64,000 nucleotides of DNA, from positions 496,001 to 560,000 of the forward strand of contig CP040000.1 of assembly GCA_013100805.1 (NCBI GenBank), written 5' to 3'. Positions 41,307-49,737 of this stretch are shown here, piece by piece. Positions within the stretch are counted from its first letter, which is position 1; the number at the start of each line of letters is the position of its first letter. Below the pieces are notes generated by a model, which was given only the letters and a program-made list of their open reading frames with translations, was not told the origin of the DNA and ran no database searches. This DNA is from Candidatus Saccharibacteria bacterium oral taxon 488 (GTDB taxonomy: Bacteria > Patescibacteriota > Saccharimonadia > Saccharimonadales > Saccharimonadaceae). Made by a program: the position numbers and the translations under genes.

Positions 41307-42302
41307 ATGGCCACGAAGAAGACTACTAAAAAGGCCGCGACTGCAAAATCCAGTTCAAAGAAAACGACTGCTGCAGCTGCTACATCGAAAACAACCGTAA
41401 CGCGTGTCACCAGCAAGGCTGAGACGAAAAAGCCAGAGGTCAAATCGACTGCTGTCAAACCCGTCAGAACTAGCTCACCACGCAAAAAATTAGATACCAA
41501 GTTACCGCGCAATCTCGTCAATATCGTACTCGCCGAAGTTGCCGGTACGTTCATCTTGACGCTAGTTGCCTTGTTCTCGGCATACATGATGACGCCGTTC
41601 TACATTGGTCTAGCACTGGTAGTACTAGTGCTCGGTATTGGTGCAATCTCCGGTGCGCACATTAACCCAGCCGTGACGTTTGGTCTCTGGACGATGCGCA
41701 AGCTTCAAGCTATACTCGTACCGTTCTACTGGGCAGCACAATTCCTTGGCGCAATGGCTGCCGTTGTCTTGATGGGAGCAATTTCATCAGGCAGCTTCGT
41801 CATTAACTTTGACCAATTCACCACTTTCTCATGGGCGATCTTTGCCGTCGAGCTCGTCGGTATGGCGGTCTTTATGTTCGGGGTGAGTGCTGCTCTGTCA
41901 CGCACTGATCTCAAGAACACCAGCAGGGCTGTAGTCATCGGTATGTCATTGACACTTGGCTTGGTGGTTAGCGGTGCATTGCTACCACTTGCCCAAAATG
42001 CTGCTGTCCAAAAGTACCAACAGGAGCAGGCGAACGCTTCTCGACAAACGCAGCAATCAAAAGACCAGCGCACCTACCCACGCGAAGTGTATATCAGCGG
42101 TGCAACCCTGAACCCAGCAGTTGCTCTGGCGGTCACTGAAAAGACTAACTCGCAGCTACAGAACGCCTCAGCACCAGCACAGAAAACAGAGAAAATGTAT
42201 ACCCGCCTCAGCCTCGAGGTTATTGCCGCAACCCTCGTTGGCGCAGCACTCGGCGGTAACTTGTTCCTGCTGATTGGCTATCGCAATAAGGTTGAAGAAT
42301 AA
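41307..42302 (+). CDS. Aquaporin/MIP-family channel, atypical filter
   Basis: Membrane channel for water or small solutes. 331 aa. Residues 1-65 form a Lys/Ala/Thr-rich cytoplasmic tail, then six helices. The two pore motifs are SGAHINPAVT (NPA 120-122) and SGATLNPAVAL (NPA 269-271). After the second NPA the usual filter Arg is Val272, so selectivity should differ from ordinary aquaporins or GlpF. An extra Gln/Ser-rich extracellular loop (about 230-258) precedes the second half-helix. Preceded by AGGAGGG and its own TATAAT at 41273-41278. Confidence 0.88.
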   Translation: MATKKTTKKAATAKSSSKKTTAAAATSKTTVTRVTSKAETKKPEVKSTAVKPVRTSSPRKKLDTKLPRNLVNIVLAEVAGTFILTLVALFSAYMMTPFYIGLALVVLVLGIGAISGAHINPAVTFGLWTMRKLQAILVPFYWAAQFLGAMAAVVLMGAISSGSFVINFDQFTTFSWAIFAVELVGMAVFMFGVSAALSRTDLKNTSRAVVIGMSLTLGLVVSGALLPLAQNAAVQKYQQEQANASRQTQQSKDQRTYPREVYISGATLNPAVALAVTEKTNSQLQNASAPAQKTEKMYTRLSLEVIAATLVGAALGGNLFLLIGYRNKVEE

Positions 42303-42325
42303 TTCTCTTCCTCGGTAGTTACCGT

Positions 42326-42352
42326 ATCCCCGCCCGCCTGGCGGGGATTTTT
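42326..42352 (+). terminator. Terminator of aquaporin gene
   Basis: ATCCCCGCC (42326-42334), loop CGCCT, GGCGGGGAT (42340-42348), run of T to 42352. Confidence 0.85.
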
Positions 42353-42362
42353 GGTGAGACAA

Positions 42363-43436
42363 TTATTCTTCCTGCGCTGGTCGATCAATTAATTCTGGCT
42401 GCGTTTGATGATCACCACCAGCAATCCGCACCACGTCTTTATCAATCTTGCCCAGCTCTTTATACGAATTATTATAATGCCCGACGGTGGTACTGAGACT
42501 TTTGCCCATCTTGGTCATCAGCTCATCAAACTTTTTGATATGCACGCCCAGCTGGCCGACACGCACCTGGATATCTTTGGCCTGCTCTTCAATTTGTAGG
42601 CTCCGCAGCCCCTGCAGCACCGTCTGTAAATACGCCAAAAAGCTAGTCGGACTGACGATGATCACCCGCTTGTCACGAAAGGCATATTCGATCAAATCGC
42701 GGCTCGAACCGCCCGCACCAACATTGTTGATCAGCAGGTCATAATATAGCGACTCACTGGGGATGAACATAAAGGCGAAATCCATGGTATGCTCACGCGG
42801 GCGAATGTATTTGCTGGTTTCGTCAATGCGCCCCTTCAGGTCAGCTTTTACCTTGTTCAGCCACAGCTCGCGCTCAGCTTTGGTTTCAGCGTTGATCATC
42901 CGGTTATAATTTTCCAGGCTAAATTTACTGTCCACCGGCAAAATCTGCCCCTTGTCCAGGAAGATAACCGCATCAACAATCTCGCCATCCTTGAACCGGT
43001 ACTGCATCTGAAACTGCTTGGCTGGCAGCACATTATCCAGCACGCTCTCCAGGTAAAACTCGCCGAACACACCGCGCTGCTTCGGGTTTTGCAACACGTT
43101 CTGCAGGGTTTTCAGGTCAGTCGCCACGTCGACCACCCGCTTATTTGTCTCATCCAGCTTTGCCAGCCGCTGTGTCACGTCCGCCACCAGCTTGGCACTT
43201 TCTGACAACTGCTTTTGCACCGAAGTTTGCACCTGGGCATTGCTGCACTCAAGTTTATCGCTGACCGATTCATTCAGCTTGGCGATAGTTCGCCCCAGCT
43301 CCACCACGTCAGTTTTAATGAGTTCAACTGATGATTGATTTTTCAGCTCGCTTAACTTCGACTGCAGCACAAACAGCATCGCACCCAAGCCCATAACGAT
43401 AATAACTAAGAGAATAATAATAATAATGGCTTCCAT
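42363..43436 (-). CDS. rmuC: RmuC-family DNA recombination protein
   Basis: Nuclease-fold protein that limits inverted-repeat recombination in E. coli. 357 aa. An N-terminal membrane helix (3-22), a long coiled coil (about 25-110), then the RmuC core (about 115-330) with GVFGEFYLESVLDN, DAVIFLDKGQILPVDSKFSLENY and FAFMFIPSE. The PD-(D/E)xK residues are in VDAVIF...PVDSKF. TACACT (43448-43443) is 6 nt before ATG, so leaderless. Confidence 0.92.
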   Translation of the reverse strand: MEAIIIIILLVIIVMGLGAMLFVLQSKLSELKNQSSVELIKTDVVELGRTIAKLNESVSDKLECSNAQVQTSVQKQLSESAKLVADVTQRLAKLDETNKRVVDVATDLKTLQNVLQNPKQRGVFGEFYLESVLDNVLPAKQFQMQYRFKDGEIVDAVIFLDKGQILPVDSKFSLENYNRMINAETKAERELWLNKVKADLKGRIDETSKYIRPREHTMDFAFMFIPSESLYYDLLINNVGAGGSSRDLIEYAFRDKRVIIVSPTSFLAYLQTVLQGLRSLQIEEQAKDIQVRVGQLGVHIKKFDELMTKMGKSLSTTVGHYNNSYKELGKIDKDVVRIAGGDHQTQPELIDRPAQEE

Positions 43437-43454
43437 ACTCTTAGTGTACAGGGA

Positions 43455-43988
43455 TTACAGAGACAAGACAACTCGCGCCAGCAGGACAAATATAGCTAAA
43501 AAGATAATCGCCGCCACGTTGCCGCGGATCCGGTTCAGCCACATTGCGGTTGCGTATACGAAGCCAAACGCCACGGTTGTTACCATCAGCGACAACCACC
43601 ACACCTCAGCAGTCGAGACACCAACACCCCACAGTGCACCAACCGCCGCGAGTACCACGAGCAGCGGCCGCCGAACTCGATTGAGAGCGACAATCGGTAC
43701 GAGCATAACGCTGACCAATACCAGCGCAACGTAGGCACCGATTTGCGCACTGTTCGTACACATTGACGGGTCGGCCGTCGGACCGCAAATAATCTGCTTT
43801 AGGATAAAGCGATCAAGCGCCAGGGCGATCAGCCATGTCACGACACCGCCAACCATACCGCTGCTGACAACTCGCCAGAACACCGCCGGCGTCACAGGAA
43901 ACATATAGTCTGATTCTTCCTCGTGAAAAACTTTCTCAAACCACTTCACAATAGATACAACTATAGCAGTAATTTGATAAAACCGCAA
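43455..43988 (-). CDS. Unknown polytopic membrane protein
   Basis: Up to 177 aa with five likely membrane helices (about 31-50, 73-95, 100-120, 125-145, 152-175). It is unrecognised. The first 20 residues may not be coding: a TATAGT near 43960 and a GTG shortly after suggest a start around codon 15. It lies just downstream of the PAP2 gene and upstream of rmuC on the same strand. Confidence 0.55.
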   Translation of the reverse strand: MRFYQITAIVVSIVKWFEKVFHEEESDYMFPVTPAVFWRVVSSGMVGGVVTWLIALALDRFILKQIICGPTADPSMCTNSAQIGAYVALVLVSVMLVPIVALNRVRRPLLVVLAAVGALWGVGVSTAEVWWLSLMVTTVAFGFVYATAMWLNRIRGNVAAIIFLAIFVLLARVVLSL

Positions 43989-43990
43989 CC

Positions 43991-44473
43991 CTATTTTGCA
44001 GTGCGTGACACCCGTCGCAATGGCATGTACCAGAATATACCCGCCCAGGCGATGATGAGCCCCCCAGCCACATCAAGCGGCGTATGCACCAGCGCCACCA
44101 CTCGCCCTATACCAACCAGTAGCGTCATCACTAAACAGGCCACGGCCCACCCTCGACACTTCGTGCCGAACCACACCGCCAACGTGATAGCCATAGTGAA
44201 CAGGGCGTGATCGGACGGGAAACCCGGATTATCCAAAAACGAGGCGCCGGCGCTCACACCCGCTAGCTCAAACGGACGGAGACCTGATGGCTGATATAGC
44301 AACCCGATAATTTTTGCTGCGACGAACGCCGTCAGCCCCGCCATTAACACTCGTGTATACACTTGATGGCGCCGATCTCGCGGTACGTGTCGGATGAGCG
44401 TATATATCCCGATCAGCACCACTGGGATCACCAGCCCGTCGGCAATAATTTTCACGATCCATGAAATATCCAT
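43991..44473 (-). CDS. PAP2-superfamily membrane phosphatase
   Basis: Removes phosphate from lipid pyrophosphates or phosphatidate; a candidate for undecaprenyl-pyrophosphate recycling. 160 aa, five or six helices. Active-site motifs: GFPSDHALF (PSGH-like) and ALVHTPLDVAGG (catalytic His, Asp), with K...RPF further upstream. The start is ATG 44473 since TATAAT (44486-44481) is 7 nt upstream. An in-frame extension to 44596 would run over the tRNA-Gln gene. Confidence 0.85.
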   Translation of the reverse strand: MDISWIVKIIADGLVIPVVLIGIYTLIRHVPRDRRHQVYTRVLMAGLTAFVAAKIIGLLYQPSGLRPFELAGVSAGASFLDNPGFPSDHALFTMAITLAVWFGTKCRGWAVACLVMTLLVGIGRVVALVHTPLDVAGGLIIAWAGIFWYMPLRRVSRTAK

Positions 44474-44531
44474 AAGCTCCATTATACCCTGCTGGGCGTC
44501 GGCGTCAAACCCCGAGCTCGGCCTGCCGACT

Positions 44532-44560
44532 TGCGCCGCTTTATCATCCATAGTATAATC
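44532..44560 (+). promoter_or_regulatory. Promoter of tRNA-Gln
   Basis: TTGCGC (44532-44537), 17 nt, TATAAT (44555-44560). Start about 44567. Confidence 0.55.
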
Positions 44561-44571
44561 AGACACGCGTT

Positions 44572-44646
44572 GGGGATTCGCCAAGTGGTAAGGCACCGGG
44601 TTCTGGTCCCGGCATTCGGGGGTTCGAATCCCTCATCCCCAGCCAA
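44572..44646 (+). tRNA. tRNA-Gln (CTG)
   Basis: Acceptor TGGGGAT/ATCCCCA, anticodon stem CCGGG/CCCGG with loop TTCTGGT (anticodon CTG), and T-loop TTCGAAT. G73 and encoded CCA (44644-44646). The U1-A72 pair and G73 fit glutamine identity. D-loop GG is canonical. Followed directly by a terminator. Confidence 0.95.
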
Positions 44647-44654
44647 GAAAAAGG

Positions 44655-44679
44655 ATTGACGTGTTGTCAATCTTTTTTC
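44655..44679. terminator. Bidirectional terminator after tRNA-Gln
   Basis: GATTGAC (44655-44661), loop GTGTT, GTCAATC (44667-44673), six T. One arm overlaps the last codons of the converging membrane gene, with A-runs on the other side making it work both ways. Confidence 0.85.
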
Positions 44680-45167
44680 TTGCGCTTTGGTTTGGCATGA
44701 GCCTGATGGTTAGTTGATGTTTCTTGAGATTTTACCGTGGTTGTCGCGCCCTGGCCAAAACCGCTTGCCCATATCGCCAAAATCCACACACCAGCCAGGA
44801 ACAGAAGTGACCAGCTACCGCCCGGCAAGTCAAACGTCGCCCCAAATATCATTGATACTCCGTGACAAAACGCCATACCTTCCAGCAATGTCAATAGCAG
44901 TAGCGCCACGACGCCCATCACGGCACTTACTTTTCTCAGTCTAGCCGACACGTCCATGGCAAGTAAGAACGGCAGCGCCCCAACCTCTGTGACAACGAGA
45001 ACGATGGCGCACACTACCGCCATCACGCCCGGCAGTCCAGCGAGCATTGATGGAAACTTATCAAACGAGAATAGCTGACTCAAGGCGATGACGAGAATAT
45101 ATCCGGCAATAATTAACCGTACAATGTGTACGACTGATATTGGTCGTTGGGTTGATGTTTTCTTCAT
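44667..45167 (-). CDS. Unknown four-helix membrane protein, DoxX-like size
   Basis: 166 aa with four helices (about 12-32, 43-70, 78-98, 115-137) and a Lys-rich C-terminal tail. The size and helix spacing recall DoxX-like proteins, but no diagnostic motif is seen. TATACT (45179-45174) is 6 nt before ATG, so leaderless. Its stop lies in the shared terminator. Confidence 0.6.
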   Translation of the reverse strand: MKKTSTQRPISVVHIVRLIIAGYILVIALSQLFSFDKFPSMLAGLPGVMAVVCAIVLVVTEVGALPFLLAMDVSARLRKVSAVMGVVALLLLTLLEGMAFCHGVSMIFGATFDLPGGSWSLLFLAGVWILAIWASGFGQGATTTVKSQETSTNHQAHAKPKRKKKD

Positions 45168-45382
45168 AGATATAGTATACCGACCCGCCCTAAAAAGCTC
45201 AAGCTTGTTGTATTATTTACCAAAGCGCTTGCTTTTTTTATTAAAAACACGTACAGTAACAACAAGCGAACGATACAAAAACAAACACTACTGACGTTTC
45301 TTTCGCTCTACGACATCCACCACAACAAAATACCGTTACGAGTGTGTAGCGGTATTTTCCGTTGTCGGACAAGGTTATCTCG
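45168..45382. other. Intergenic gap with terminator
   Basis: Contains the promoter of the membrane gene to the left, an AAGCGCTT palindrome near 45223 followed by seven T, and the trmD terminator. Short reading frames here have no ribosome site and odd composition, and I do not call them. Confidence 0.4.
45327..45358. terminator. Terminator after trmD
   Basis: AAAATACCG (45327-45335) and CGGTATTTT (45350-45358), with additional pairing inside. Works in both directions. Confidence 0.7.
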
Positions 45383-46042
45383 TCACTCAGTTTCCGCTTT
45401 TTGCGACTGCTGTTCGCGCCACTCGGCGATCTTGCCATGGTGTCCGCTCAGCAAGACTTCCGGTACTCGTAGGCCATTAAATACCTCTGGCCGAGTGTAC
45501 TGCGGATACTCGAGCGTCTTGCCGTCCGAGAAGCTCTCAATCTCTGCTGATGTTTCACCGCCCAGCACACCTGGCAGCAGCCGCACGATTGAATCAATAA
45601 TGGTCATCGCCGGCAGCTCGCCACCAGTCAGCACAAAATCACCGATACTCCACTGCTCATCAACCAATTCCATAATGCGCTCGTCAACACCCTCATATCG
45701 CCCGCAGATGATAATGAGCCCCCGGCCATCATCCGCCGCCATGCGCGCCATCGCCTGCCGCCAGCGCCGACCACGTGGGCTCATCAGGACAACCTTCGCG
45801 CTCTCATCGCGCGACCTGGCAAATTCCACCGCCCGCCATAACGGCTCGATCATTAGTAGCATCCCATCGCCGCCGCCATATGGCGTATCATCGACTTGCC
45901 GGCGCGGCCCCAGACCAAATTCACGCAAGTTCACCGTCTCGAGCGAAACGATACCATCCTTTTGTGCCTTCCACATCATTGAGTTTTCAAATACGCCAGA
46001 GAACATTTCGGGAAACAGGGTAATGGCTTGAAATTTTCGCAT
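45383..46042 (-). CDS. trmD: tRNA (guanine37-N1)-methyltransferase
   Basis: Methylates G37 next to the anticodon to prevent +1 frameshifts. 219 aa, SPOUT trefoil-knot fold. PYGGGDGMLLMIEP (about 56-69), YEGVDERI and FVLTGGELPAM mark the SAM knot. The start is MRKFQ at 46042: TATAAT (46055-46050) is 7 nt upstream, so a leaderless start. The ATG three codons earlier overlaps the -10 region. C-terminus about 20 residues shorter than in E. coli. Confidence 0.94.
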   Translation of the reverse strand: MRKFQAITLFPEMFSGVFENSMMWKAQKDGIVSLETVNLREFGLGPRRQVDDTPYGGGDGMLLMIEPLWRAVEFARSRDESAKVVLMSPRGRRWRQAMARMAADDGRGLIIICGRYEGVDERIMELVDEQWSIGDFVLTGGELPAMTIIDSIVRLLPGVLGGETSAEIESFSDGKTLEYPQYTRPEVFNGLRVPEVLLSGHHGKIAEWREQQSQKAETE

Positions 46043-46077
46043 ATCCTTCATTATACCGTGCCCACATAAAAACCACC

Positions 46078-46108
46078 AAAAAACCGCCCTTTAGCTAGGC
46101 GGTTTTTT
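46078..46108. terminator. Strong bidirectional terminator
   Basis: AAAAAACCGCC (46078-46088), loop of 9, GGCGGTTTTTT (46098-46108). Ends the khpA transcript before the trmD promoter. Confidence 0.9.
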
Positions 46109-46190
46109 AGCACAAATAAGGCTCTCAATGGTTACCCATTGCTCGCATAGAGCTGTTCTCGCATATTGTCTGTGCTTGAACTAGTTATGA

Positions 46191-46583
46191 TTATATATCA
46201 AGATCATCCAGTTCTGCAAGCTCTTTTCGAGCATTTTCTGCATAAGAAGAGCTATTTTCCACAGTTTCATCTGTTGAGTTGTCCACAGAATCATCATCTG
46301 AAGCGGCAGCCGTAGTTTGTTTAGCACTCGTAAAGCCGTCGTTGTTGACAATTTTCAGGTTGTAGCGCGCATCATTTTTCGTCCCTAACGCCCTGAGTAG
46401 CGTCCGCAGACTTTGGGCTGTACCGCCACGCTTACCGATAACCCGACCGAGATCCTCTGGGTTGACCGTCAGTGTAAGCAACACTCCCTTTTCGTCAATC
46501 AAACGCTCGACGACGACATCTTCTGGATGTCCAACCAGCGCCTTTACTACGTATTCTACAAATTGCTGATCTATCGTTGACAT
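46191..46583 (-). CDS. khpA: KH-domain RNA-binding protein, KhpA-like
   Basis: Small RNA-binding protein of the YlqC/KhpA type that pairs with KhpB to regulate growth and RNA. 130 aa. KH fold with GxxG loop IGKRGG at 49-54. Beyond residue 80 it has an unusual acidic Ser/Asp/Glu tail of about 45 residues. The start is ATG 46583, preceded by AGGAGG; an extension to 46715 lies in the mltG gene. In many bacteria khpA neighbours rpsP and trmD; here trmD follows it and rpsP is 8 kb away. Confidence 0.88.
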   Translation of the reverse strand: MSTIDQQFVEYVVKALVGHPEDVVVERLIDEKGVLLTLTVNPEDLGRVIGKRGGTAQSLRTLLRALGTKNDARYNLKIVNNDGFTSAKQTTAAASDDDSVDNSTDETVENSSSYAENARKELAELDDLDI

Positions 46584-46644
46584 ACTGCCCCTCCTTGGAA
46601 TTAACTGTACTCCTAGTATAGCATAGGCGATTTGCCGAGGGCAA

Positions 46645-47733
46645 CTATGGCAATTGGCACTTTTTGGCGCAGTGGGCGGTAATGTTCGCCTTGTGCTCAG
46701 CCTCGGTCTTAGCAAAATAAGTTACGTTGTCGTCGCCGCTCAAGAAATAAAGGTAATCCTCCTGGGCTGGATCGGCCACAGCATTCAGTGCCGCGAGACC
46801 AGGCGAAGCAATTGGCCCAGGCGGCAGCCCCTTGTGAATACGCGTATTGTACGGTGAATTAAGCGTGTGCGAGCGAGCGACGCCAGCCTTGTCGGCGGCA
46901 TAATGATACGTCACGTCTGACCCGAGCGGCATATCCTTTTTGAGACGGTTATAAAACACACTGGCGATCCGCCGCATGTCCTCGCAGGTCGCTTTACCCG
47001 GGCAGCCAATTGACTCGCGCTGAACAATCGAAGCCAGTGTTAGCCCCTGATACAGCGACAGCCCTCGAGCTGCAAATTTCTTTTCGAGATTATTCTCAGT
47101 TACCACCCGGTCTAGCTCACTGATGGCCCGCTGCAAGGCTTGCTGGGCGGTGGCGTCTGACGGCAAAAAATATGTATCACCATAGATATACCCCTCGAGA
47201 TCGGCGGTCGCTGGCTTACTTTTTAGTACCGTACCGGTATAAGTAGCAGCAAAAGCGGCCGTGATCTGCTCATCGCTGTAGCCAGCCCGCTTGAGGGCGC
47301 TGGCAACATCGGTCTTTTGAGCGGCAGGCGTCGAGGTCTTATCGCGCAGTGTTGCCCCTGGATAAAATAGTACCGAACGCCGATCCGGTTTGCCACCGAG
47401 TAAATGCTTAAGCACCGACGCCACATCTTGATCTTGTGTAAAGCTGTACACGCCCTTATTGAAGGTGCCGGTAACGTTATTTAACTTGAGGTAAATTGTC
47501 ATGGCAAAGGCGCTACGAATAATTTTTTTATCTTCAAGTTTTTTGGCAATGAGCTGCGCTGTGTCGCCACTAGCGATCTCGACACTGATTTTTTGCCGCG
47601 CCCCGGCGTTGACCGGACGAAGCATTTGCTTGTACCAAATGACGCTGCCAAGCAGCACCACACCCGCCACTGCGACAACTGCCGATACGATAATGAGCCA
47701 CAACCGCCGTTTTTTAATCTTCAACTTCTTCAT
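46645..47733 (-). CDS. mltG: Endolytic murein transglycosylase
   Basis: Cuts nascent glycan strands and so terminates their elongation. 362 aa. A basic N-terminus, a membrane helix (about 12-34), a LysM-like part (about 45-110), and the YceG core with LEGYIYGDTYFLPS and catalytic E240 in IVQRES. A Cys pair (C244, C250) follows directly, and the C-terminus contains two more Cys (HCAKKCQLP); disulfides are possible. ATGA overlap with yqgF. Confidence 0.93.
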   Translation of the reverse strand: MKKLKIKKRRLWLIIVSAVVAVAGVVLLGSVIWYKQMLRPVNAGARQKISVEIASGDTAQLIAKKLEDKKIIRSAFAMTIYLKLNNVTGTFNKGVYSFTQDQDVASVLKHLLGGKPDRRSVLFYPGATLRDKTSTPAAQKTDVASALKRAGYSDEQITAAFAATYTGTVLKSKPATADLEGYIYGDTYFLPSDATAQQALQRAISELDRVVTENNLEKKFAARGLSLYQGLTLASIVQRESIGCPGKATCEDMRRIASVFYNRLKKDMPLGSDVTYHYAADKAGVARSHTLNSPYNTRIHKGLPPGPIASPGLAALNAVADPAQEDYLYFLSGDDNVTYFAKTEAEHKANITAHCAKKCQLP

Positions 47734-48134
47734 CCGTGCACCTCCAAATAATCTTGTAGTATAATACTCGCCGCCTCAGCGTCAATGTCACCCTTATCTT
47801 TGATCTTGCCAGCCAGGCGCTGTTCCGCCTGAACGCTGGTTAGCGACTCATCCTGATAAGCGATCTCGGCATCAATGTCCAGCTGACCCAGCCGCCTGAC
47901 AAAATCAACCACGAACTCTGTTTGTTGCGTTGGCTCGCCGGACTGGTTACGCGGATAACCGACCACCACCAGCGAGATGTCGTGCCGCAGCATAATCTCT
48001 GCCAGTTCCTCCATGACCCGCTCATCATGAGCCACCCAGCCAAACGGCACCGCGATCCGCACCTGCGAATCGGCCATCGCCAGACCGATCCGCTTCTCGC
48101 CCACATCTAGCGCTAGAAAGTTTTTAGCTTTCAT
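47730..48134 (-). CDS. yqgF: YqgF/RuvX pre-16S rRNA nuclease
   Basis: RNase H-fold nuclease that finishes the 5' end of 16S rRNA and resembles Holliday-junction resolvases. 134 aa. LALDVGEKRIGLA (catalytic D10), VVGYPRNQSGEPT, YQDESLTSVQAE and DAEAASIILQDYL contain the expected acidic residues. It overlaps the upstream membrane protein gene by 11 bp and mltG by 4 bp. Confidence 0.93.
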   Translation of the reverse strand: MKAKNFLALDVGEKRIGLAMADSQVRIAVPFGWVAHDERVMEELAEIMLRHDISLVVVGYPRNQSGEPTQQTEFVVDFVRRLGQLDIDAEIAYQDESLTSVQAEQRLAGKIKDKGDIDAEAASIILQDYLEVHG

Positions 48135-49737
48135 TGAGCTTGAATTCGATGCTTATTCGTTTGGTATCATTTGGTACGGTGCGCACCCAGAACGGAGAGA
48201 ATTTCACATCAACATTTTCGATACCTTTGATGGCTTCGAGTGCTGACTGGATGTCGCCATAACTTTTACCGCGCGACTGCTCCTTGACCTTTTCCTCATC
48301 AATGGTTGGGCCGACGACGGCATTGGCAGTGATGTGAGCAATGAAGTTGCTGCCCTGACCACTGAACTGCGCAAACTGCGCGCTATCAACACCATCTTTA
48401 TAGATCTTTTGCGACTGCTTGCCCTCTAGTTCCTTGTTGGCGGTCGCCTTGAGGTAGGTGCTTAGCTCTGATTTTTCGATACCAACCATCGAGGCGGTTA
48501 CCACTGTTTTAAGCGTCACTGCACCAGTCGCTTCACTATCGACGGCGACACTTGGAGTTGGCGCACTACGCTGTTCTTGATAGCTTTCTTTGATAGTAAC
48601 AGTCGATCCGCCAAATGATTGCTCGACCTTGCCACGAAGAGAGTCGGCTTTTTTTTCGTTCAATAAGTCGCCGGCACGCTTAACATCGTCGCTACTAACC
48701 ACCGTCACCTCACGACTACTACCACCTGAAGTCTCGCCAACGAGTGTCGCGTTAACTCCTGATGGCATTCCCGATACCGAACCACTTTCACCGTTATATT
48801 CCGCCCCGATATTGGCAGCCGTCACCATGACCGTTGAGCCCGAGGCATTGGAGCGGCTAAACGTCACCGCGCTATCAGTCGTAAAGGTCATCCCACCGCT
48901 CGTACGGATTGATGTCCCGGCCGGAATGGTCTTATCTAGCAGGCTAATGGAATCAGTCGCAACCCGTAGCTTGCCCTTGGCTCGCTCACCAACTTTCTTC
49001 TTGCCAGTTGCCGAGAACTCAACGGATAATTCTGCTTTTTGCTCCTGCCGGCGCGCCTTGATCACGTCAGCAGCCGAATCAGTCGTCCCGTCAGTCCTGA
49101 GTGTCACTTTCTTATTTACCGTCACCGTTGTCGTCTTGGCCGTGATAATCACTCGCGCGTGCGGTGCGAACCAAATCGCCCATACCAAAAACCCAATGAG
49201 TAGCAGCGCGGCGCCGCCGATCAGTAAGAACTTTTTACGAAATAGATTAAAGTTCGGGACTTTTGGTGCTGTCTTGTTCTTGTTAGCGTTATCCGCCGGC
49301 TTTGGAGCCTCGTCGTCCTGTTTTTTGGATGAATCAGCGATGGCCGAATCAATCGCTTTATCCGTTTCATCAACAGGTTGCGCGCTCTTTTCTAGCTCGC
49401 CAACCGGTAGCTCGCGCCCATCAATGACGTCATTTTCGTCGTCCACCTTCAGCACCGGCACCTCGGCCATTTCTGGTTTGCTCTGGAGCGTCTTGGCCAC
49501 CGGAATTTTGGCTGCTGCTGCTAGACCAGACAGAATCGTATCACCAGTGATCAACACCACCCGCTTATCAACCGACGTAGCCGTCCGAGCGATCAGCCGC
49601 ATATTGACCGCGCTACGCAGCACGCCAACCCGCTTGGGTGGCACCAGCGCGATAATCCGCTCCTTTGACGCCTTTACCTTGCCAACAATGGCGGTGATAT
49701 CATCTTCGACGTCAATGTAAATAACATCTTTATTCAT
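48124..49737 (-). CDS. Large single-pass membrane protein, baseplate J-like C-terminus
   Basis: 537 aa. Residues 1-95 form a globular cytoplasmic domain (YIDVEDDITAIVGKVKAS, RVVLITGD), followed by an acidic linker, a membrane helix (about 181-201), and a long extracellular beta-rich part (about 205-537). The latter recalls phage baseplate J-like domains annotated in many CPR genomes. It directly follows the PilM-like ATPase (TAGATG), so it probably belongs to a pilus or secretion apparatus. No other pilus genes are in the window. Confidence 0.6.
   Translation of the reverse strand: MNKDVIYIDVEDDITAIVGKVKASKERIIALVPPKRVGVLRSAVNMRLIARTATSVDKRVVLITGDTILSGLAAAAKIPVAKTLQSKPEMAEVPVLKVDDENDVIDGRELPVGELEKSAQPVDETDKAIDSAIADSSKKQDDEAPKPADNANKNKTAPKVPNFNLFRKKFLLIGGAALLLIGFLVWAIWFAPHARVIITAKTTTVTVNKKVTLRTDGTTDSAADVIKARRQEQKAELSVEFSATGKKKVGERAKGKLRVATDSISLLDKTIPAGTSIRTSGGMTFTTDSAVTFSRSNASGSTVMVTAANIGAEYNGESGSVSGMPSGVNATLVGETSGGSSREVTVVSSDDVKRAGDLLNEKKADSLRGKVEQSFGGSTVTIKESYQEQRSAPTPSVAVDSEATGAVTLKTVVTASMVGIEKSELSTYLKATANKELEGKQSQKIYKDGVDSAQFAQFSGQGSNFIAHITANAVVGPTIDEEKVKEQSRGKSYGDIQSALEAIKGIENVDVKFSPFWVRTVPNDTKRISIEFKLNES

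Noticed and set aside
44474..44670. Minus-strand reading frames across tRNA-Gln
   Set aside because: They are antisense translation of a tRNA; the PAP2 start is fixed by its -10 box.
45088..45438. Small frames between the four-helix protein and trmD
   Set aside because: Cover promoter and terminator sequences; composition is not protein-like.
48590..49720. Long plus-strand open frame of 376 codons
   Set aside because: Fully antisense to the PilM-partner membrane protein; Ser/Thr/Ala-rich shadow composition, no ribosome site or family.
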